Shown piece by piece: positions 17,091 to 21,404 of a stretch of 21,404 nt of DNA. Under the pieces are notes generated by a model. The model saw only the letters and a program-made list of their open reading frames with translations, searched no databases and had not been told where the DNA came from. Within the stretch, counting starts at the first letter, position 1. Each line of letters starts with the position of its first letter. Position numbers and translations under genes: made by a program. Origin of the DNA: DATNBT01 sp964579765 (GTDB lineage: Bacteria > Acidobacteriota > Vicinamibacteria > Vicinamibacterales > CAVVIG01); contig CAZOIK010000056.1 of assembly GCA_964579765.1 (NCBI GenBank), positions 1-21,404 on the forward strand. Reading direction: 5' to 3'.

Positions 17091-17978
17091 CTAGAGCACG
17101 ATTTTGTTCAGCGGGTACTCGACGATGCCCTCGGCGCCGGCGGCCTTGAGCTTCGGAATGAGGTCGCGGACGGTGCGTTCCTCGATGATCGTGTTCACCG
17201 CGACCCACTCGGTGTCGCTCAGCGGCGAAATCGTCGGACCCTGGAGCGATGGAAGCAGCTTCAGCACGGCGACCTGATCCTTCTGGCGCACGTTCAGCAT
17301 GAGGCCGACGCGGCCCTGGGCGGCAATGGCGGCTTTGAGCAGCAGCGCGATGTTCTCGAGCTTGGTGCGCTTCCACGCGTCGGCCAGCGCCGTCTTGTTG
17401 GCGATGAGCTGCGTGTTCGACTGCATCACCTCGCCGATGATGGCGAGGCGATTGGCGCGCAGCGTCGATCCGGTTTCCGTCGCTTCGACGATGGCGTCGG
17501 CGAGCACGGGCGGCTTGACTTCGGTCGCGCCCCACGAGAACTCGACGTTGACCTTCACGTTCTGCTGCTTGAACCACTCGTTGGTCACGCGCACGAGCTC
17601 CGTGGCGATCGTCTTGCCTTCGAGGTCCCTGGCTGACTTGATCGAGGACTCCTCGGGCGCCGCGAGAACCCAGCGGACCTTGCCGAAGCTCTGTTTGGCG
17701 TAGATCAAGTCGGCGATGCTCTCGAGGACGCCCGTCCGGCCGTCACCGAGCTCGTGTTCGCGGATCCAGTCCTGGCCGGTCAGTCCCGCGTCGAGGACGC
17801 CGTCGGAGACGTAGCGCGCCATTTCCTGTGCGCGAATGAGCATGCACTCGATCTCCGAATCGTCGATCGAGGGGAAGTACGAGCGCGAGCTGACGTAGAT
17901 GTTGAAGCCCGCGCGCGCGAACAGCTGCACGGTCGCGTCCTGTAGCGATCCTTTCGGGATACCGAGTTTGAGTTTCAT
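17091..17978 (-). CDS. hisG: HisG, ATP phosphoribosyltransferase (long form)
   Basis: HisG catalyses the committed step, ATP plus PRPP to phosphoribosyl-ATP. It has 295 residues from ATG at 17978, and so is the long form with its own C-terminal ACT-like regulatory domain (about residues 220-295). It should be feedback-inhibited by histidine and need no HisZ. The N-terminus is KLGIPKGSLQ, DAGLTGQDW is in the first lobe, and the PRPP-binding region is around GATEVKPPVLADAIVEATETG. Its ATG overlaps the hisI TGA by four bases. Enzyme-level feedback would add to the transcriptional attenuator upstream of hisI. Confidence 0.96.
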   Translation of the reverse strand: MKLKLGIPKGSLQDATVQLFARAGFNIYVSSRSYFPSIDDSEIECMLIRAQEMARYVSDGVLDAGLTGQDWIREHELGDGRTGVLESIADLIYAKQSFGKVRWVLAAPEESSIKSARDLEGKTIATELVRVTNEWFKQQNVKVNVEFSWGATEVKPPVLADAIVEATETGSTLRANRLAIIGEVMQSNTQLIANKTALADAWKRTKLENIALLLKAAIAAQGRVGLMLNVRQKDQVAVLKLLPSLQGPTISPLSDTEWVAVNTIIEERTVRDLIPKLKAAGAEGIVEYPLNKIVL

Positions 17979-18292
17979 TGCGCGTCCAGCTTCCGGAAGA
18001 AGCACGTGCGCTGGCCGGTGTGGCATACGTTGCCGTCGCCCTGGCGCTTCACCTTCACCAGCACCGTGTCGTCGTCGCAATCGACGAGGATGTCCGTGAC
18101 GGCAAGGCGGTTGCCCGAGGTCTCGCCCTTCATCCAGAGCGTGTTGCGCGTCCGGCTGAAGAACGTGGCGAAGCCGCTCTCGCGCGTCTTCGCGAGCGCG
18201 ACGTCGTTCATGAAGCCGACCATCAGGACTTCGTTCGAGTCGGCGTCCTGGATGACGGCCGGGATGAGCCCGTTCAGTTTCGAGTAGTCCAT
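17975..18292 (-). CDS. hisI: HisI, phosphoribosyl-AMP cyclohydrolase
   Basis: HisI opens the adenine ring of phosphoribosyl-AMP. It has 105 residues from ATG at 18292 and contains only the cyclohydrolase domain; no HisE pyrophosphohydrolase is fused or adjacent. Zinc and magnesium motifs are VDCDDDTVLVKV (about 69-80) and the cysteines in GNVCHTGQRTCFF. SRTRNTLWMKGETSGN (46-61) is the family signature. It is the first structural gene of the operon. Its only purine-rich upstream sequence, GGCGGGG (18309-18303, 10 bases before ATG), is the 3' arm of the attenuator terminator. A folded terminator would therefore also hide the ribosome site. Confidence 0.96.
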   Translation of the reverse strand: MDYSKLNGLIPAVIQDADSNEVLMVGFMNDVALAKTRESGFATFFSRTRNTLWMKGETSGNRLAVTDILVDCDDDTVLVKVKRQGDGNVCHTGQRTCFFRKLDAQ

Positions 18293-18323
18293 AAATAAAA
18301 AACCCCGCCGGTCGGGCGGGGTT
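18291..18323 (-). terminator. his attenuator: intrinsic terminator in the leader
   Basis: On the minus strand AACCCCGCC (18323-18315) pairs perfectly with GGCGGGGTT (18309-18301) around the loop CGACC. TTTTATTT follows immediately (18300-18293), next to the hisI ATG. A 9-bp, mostly G-C stem with a T-tract is a strong intrinsic terminator. On the plus strand no T-run follows, so it acts toward hisI only. Confidence 0.9.
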
Positions 18324-18361
18324 GCTCATGTCTGTTCCGGGTGAAAATTACCGGCCCTGGA

Positions 18362-18427
18362 TCACGCGCAACTCCGCAGACGTGTGCCGCGGTGGTGACG
18401 ATGCGCGTAAGGGTGACGGGCCAGCAT
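18362..18427 (-). CDS. hisL: his operon leader peptide
   Basis: This 21-codon gene runs from ATG at 18427 to TGA at 18364-18362. The peptide begins MLARHPYAHRHHRG, with histidine at positions 5, 9, 11 and 12: four His in eight codons (CAC, CAT, CAC, CAC). That is far above expectation for a random 21-residue frame. Its stop lies 38 bases before the terminator stem, and the His codons are spaced so that a stalled ribosome leaves the antiterminator strand exposed. It is less His-dense than enteric HisL, which has seven in a row, and has no strong Shine-Dalgarno sequence (only TCTGG-type sequence upstream). The peptide probably has no function beyond being translated. Confidence 0.82.
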   Translation of the reverse strand: MLARHPYAHRHHRGTRLRSCA

Positions 18428-18480
18428 CGAAGCCAGAAGCGTATCACATCGGTTCGGCGACGAACAACGGGGCACGCCGA

Positions 18481-18504
18481 ATTGTATTAATGAACTAGTA
18501 TAAT
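18481..18504. promoter_or_regulatory. divergent promoter region with 24-bp imperfect palindrome, candidate GntR operator
   Basis: ATTGTATTA (18481-18489) and TAGTATAAT (18496-18504) are inverted repeats around a six-base centre, matching at 7 of 9 positions. The right arm contains a perfect -10 box TATAAT (18499-18504) for the plus-strand regulator gene; transcription would start about at its ATG (18511), giving a leaderless message. The left arm read on the minus strand contains TACAAT (18486-18481), a likely -10 for the his leader, with a start near 18474. Neither has a clear -35. The palindrome could be a binding site for the adjacent GntR protein or just two facing -10 boxes. Confidence 0.55.
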
Positions 18505-18510
18505 AGGTTA

Positions 18511-18891
18511 ATGTTCGTGTCCGTGGACGCGGCCGACGCGACCCCGATCTACGCGCAGATCGAACGGGGGCTGCGGGCGGCGATTGCCGCCGGGCGGTTG
18601 AAGCCGGGCGATCAGCTGCCGACGGTGCGGGAGCTGGCTGTGGAGCTGAAGGTGAACGCGAACACGATTGCGCGCGTCTACAGCGAGTTGGAGCGCAACG
18701 GCGTGTTCGAGACGCGGCGGGGAGTAGGGACGTTCGTGCGGGCCGGGCGGGCCGAGGCGCGGCCGGCCTCCGAGCACGCACGGCGGCTGAAAGCGTTCGC
18801 CACGCGCGTGCTCGCCGAAGGCGACGCCCACGGGTTCAGCGCCGACGAGGTCATCGCGGCGCTGCGGGCGCATCGATCGGCGAAGAGCTGA
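18511..18891 (+). CDS. GntR-family transcriptional regulator, short YtrA-like type
   Basis: This is a 126-residue DNA-binding regulator. The winged helix-turn-helix covers about residues 10-78, with the family signatures PIYAQIERGLRAAIAAG, LKPGDQLPTVRELA and NTIARVYSELERNG, then GVGTFVR at the wing. Only about 45 residues follow, too few for the FadR, HutC or MocR effector domains. This is the YtrA layout, in which the short tail serves dimerisation. YtrA-type genes usually sit at the head of an operon for membrane proteins they repress. Here the downstream partner is the slipin gene 29 bases away. The start at 18511 lies seven bases after a perfect TATAAT, so its message may be leaderless; AGG at 18505-18507 is the only ribosome-site-like sequence. 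Confidence 0.93.
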   Translation: MFVSVDAADATPIYAQIERGLRAAIAAGRLKPGDQLPTVRELAVELKVNANTIARVYSELERNGVFETRRGVGTFVRAGRAEARPASEHARRLKAFATRVLAEGDAHGFSADEVIAALRAHRSAKS

Positions 18892-18920
18892 CTCTGACTG
18901 GACCGCGAAAGGAGCTGCCC

Positions 18921-19781
18921 GTGAACATCGTCTCGTTCTTCGTATTCGTCTTGTGTCTCCTCCCGGGAGTGGCTGTCTCGATCGCCGTCGGCAATCCGGC
19001 CCCGGCGGTAATCGCGGCGCTGGCGGGCTTCGTCGCGATGCAGGCGCCGAAGATCGCGCAGCAATGGGAGCGCGGCATCATCCTGCGCCTCGGGCGGTAC
19101 CAGGCCATGAAGGGCCCCGGGCTGTTCTGGGTCGTGCCGTTCCTCGATTCCGTGTCCGCGTGGATCGATCAGCGGACCGTGACGACCGGGTTCACCGCGG
19201 AGCAGACGCTGACGGCGGACACCGTGCCGGTGAACGTGGACGCGGTGCTCTTCTGGATGGTGCACGATCCGGTCAAAGCGGCGCTCGAGGTCCAGAGCTA
19301 CGCGCAGGCCGTGAGTTGGGCCGCGCAGACGGCGCTTCGCGACATCATCGGGCGCACGCCGCTCGGCGATCTGCTGGTGGGTCGGGAACGGATCGAAACC
19401 GAGCTCCAGAAGCTGATCGACGAGCGGTCGAACCCCTGGGGAATCACCGTGCAGTCGGTCGAAATGCGCGACGTCGTGATTCCTGCGGAGCTGCAGGACG
19501 CGATGTCGAGGCAGGCGCAGGCGACGCGCGAGAAACAGGCGCGCATCATTCTTGGCGAAGCCGAAGTCGAGATCGCGAAGCTGTTCGATCAGGCGGCGCT
19601 GGTGTACCGCGACAATCCGACCGCGCTGCACCTGCGGGCGATGAACATTCTCTACGAAGGATTGAAAGAGAAGGGCGCGCTGATGGTGATCCCGAGCAGC
19701 GCCGTCGAGACGATGAGCCTCGGCGGATTCCTCGGCGCCGCGGCCTTGAACAACACCAACCCGCCAGGCAAGACGTCCTGA
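18921..19781 (+). CDS. slipin / SPFH (stomatin-like) membrane protein
   Basis: This is a stomatin-like scaffold protein with 286 residues. The start is GTG at 18921, supported by AAAGGAG at 18908-18914, six bases upstream. Two hydrophobic segments (about 4-22 and 27-42) anchor the N-terminus. The SPFH/band-7 domain runs from about 48 to 215, with QQWERGIILRLGRYQAMKGPGLFW, VPVNVDAVLFW and GITVQSVEMRDVVIP. A helical coiled stretch (SRQAQATREKQARIILGEAEVE) and a short C-terminal tail follow. Slipins form membrane rings or lipid microdomains and often pair with an NfeD-type membrane protease; no NfeD gene is next to it here. Its position behind a YtrA-type repressor suggests induction under membrane or envelope stress, which is inference. 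Confidence 0.93.
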   Translation: MNIVSFFVFVLCLLPGVAVSIAVGNPAPAVIAALAGFVAMQAPKIAQQWERGIILRLGRYQAMKGPGLFWVVPFLDSVSAWIDQRTVTTGFTAEQTLTADTVPVNVDAVLFWMVHDPVKAALEVQSYAQAVSWAAQTALRDIIGRTPLGDLLVGRERIETELQKLIDERSNPWGITVQSVEMRDVVIPAELQDAMSRQAQATREKQARIILGEAEVEIAKLFDQAALVYRDNPTALHLRAMNILYEGLKEKGALMVIPSSAVETMSLGGFLGAAALNNTNPPGKTS

Positions 19782-19789
19782 CAAGCAAA

Positions 19790-19820
19790 GGGCCCGGGAC
19801 TGCTTCACAGCCCCGGGCCC
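19790..19820. terminator. terminator-like hairpin between convergent genes
   Basis: GGGCCCGGGACTG (19790-19802) and CAGCCCCGGGCCC (19808-19820) form a 13-base stem with one imperfect pair around the loop CTTCA. It lies eight bases after the slipin stop and 55 bases from the ahcY stop. Neither side has a long T-run (CCCTTTGCTT on the minus strand, TTCCCTTCT further along the plus strand), so it may serve both strands weakly. Seen from the minus strand, the odd pair becomes a G-U wobble, which makes that side fully paired. Confidence 0.6.
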
Positions 19821-19830
19821 CACGTTCCCT

Positions 19831-19874
19831 TCTGACTTCCAACTTCTCAGTTCTAACTTCTCAGTTCCAACTTC

Positions 19875-19875
<1 letters not shown>
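19831..19875. repeat. short tandem repeat, 14-base unit
   Basis: AACTTCTCAGTTCT (19841-19854) is followed directly by AACTTCTCAGTTCC (19855-19868) and a partial third copy AACTTCC (19869-19875); TCTGACTTCC before it is a degraded copy. It fills the gap between the hairpin and the ahcY stop codon and is much richer in A+T than its surroundings. Confidence 0.75.
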
Positions 19876-21377
<1,502 letters not shown>

Positions 21378-21385
21378 GCCTTACT

Positions 21386-21391
21386 CTCCTT
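21386..21391 (-). promoter_or_regulatory. ribosome binding site of ahcY
   Basis: AAGGAG on the minus strand lies eight bases before the ATG at 21377 and fixes that start. It is among the strongest Shine-Dalgarno sequences in the window. Confidence 0.8.
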
Positions 21392-21404
21392 TTTCACACT
21401 GGCG

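Larger units (their letters stand above)
18291..18427 (-). promoter_or_regulatory. histidine operon leader: ribosome-mediated attenuator with competing hairpins
   Basis: The leader RNA has three readable pairings. First, a pause hairpin: ACGCGCA (18408-18402, within the His-codon region) pairs with UGCGCGU (18370-18364, at the end of the peptide gene), 7 of 7. Second, an antiterminator: GCGGAGUUGC (18377-18368) pairs with GCAACCCCGC (18325-18316), 9 of 10, using the 5' arm of the terminator. Third, the terminator at 18323-18301. A ribosome stalled at His codons 11-12 (18397-18392) would break the first pairing and leave the second free, giving read-through into hisI. A ribosome that reaches the stop codon would cover 18377-18368 and let the terminator form. 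The pairings are visible in sequence; the mechanism is inferred from known his attenuators. Confidence 0.85.

Noticed and set aside
18300..18323. The his attenuator hairpin as a terminator for plus-strand transcription
   Set aside because: On the plus strand the hairpin is followed by GCTCATGTCT with no T-run, and no plus-strand gene ends nearby.
18293..18510. T-box riboswitch as the control of the his operon
   Set aside because: I see no T-box consensus or specifier-loop structure; the His-rich leader peptide with competing hairpins explains the region.
21378..21404. SAH riboswitch in front of ahcY
   Set aside because: Only 27 bases of upstream sequence are in the window, holding just the ribosome site, so this cannot be judged here.

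Overview
This 21.4-kb window is GC-rich chromosomal DNA from a bacterium. It is tightly packed, with most neighbouring genes on the same strand overlapping by 1-4 bases. The gene set (a quinol:cytochrome c reductase with a multiheme cytochrome c, a histidine operon, S-adenosylhomocysteinase, large glycosyltransferase fusions with NHL repeats) and the base composition suggest an uncultured-type Acidobacteriota, perhaps the Vicinamibacteria. That placement is an impression; no marker RNA or ribosomal protein is present to fix it. There is no tRNA, rRNA, CRISPR array, transposase or phage gene, and no stretch over 300 bases lacks a gene.

Layout. (a) 8909 to 1, minus strand: a six-gene surface-glycan or glycolipid type cluster. 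In transcription order it holds a giant glycoside hydrolase / GT2 / NHL membrane fusion, a type I ABC exporter, a CgeB-like glycosyltransferase, a GT4 glycosyltransferase, a PIG-L/LmbE deacetylase, and the start of a protein with a Trm112-like zinc ribbon that runs off the left edge. (b) 11792 to 8963, minus strand: a Rieske / cytochrome b / nonaheme cytochrome c complex, with a small monoheme cytochrome c gene divergent from it at 11851-12186. (c) 18292 to 12198, minus strand: a histidine operon hisI-G-D-C-B-H-F-A, with hisE and a histidinol-phosphatase absent. (d) 18511-19781, plus strand: a short YtrA-type GntR regulator followed by a slipin/SPFH membrane protein. (e) 21377 to 19875, minus strand: ahcY.

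The best regulatory find is in front of hisI. A 21-residue leader peptide gene (18427-18362) carries four His codons within eight codons. It is followed by a strong intrinsic terminator (hairpin 18323-18301 plus a T-tract) that ends at the hisI start codon. The leader RNA can form a pause hairpin (18408-18402 with 18370-18364) and a mutually exclusive antiterminator (18377-18368 with 18325-18316, 9 of 10 bases paired). This is the architecture of a ribosome-mediated histidine attenuator, read directly from the sequence.

The his operon and the divergent gntR-slipin unit share an AT-rich promoter region. It has an imperfect 24-bp palindrome (18481-18504) that contains a perfect -10 box for gntR and a near-perfect -10 on the his strand. 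The other notable items are the GH/GT2/NHL fusion protein, with its predicted inside/outside topology, and the nonaheme cytochrome encoded with the bc-type complex.
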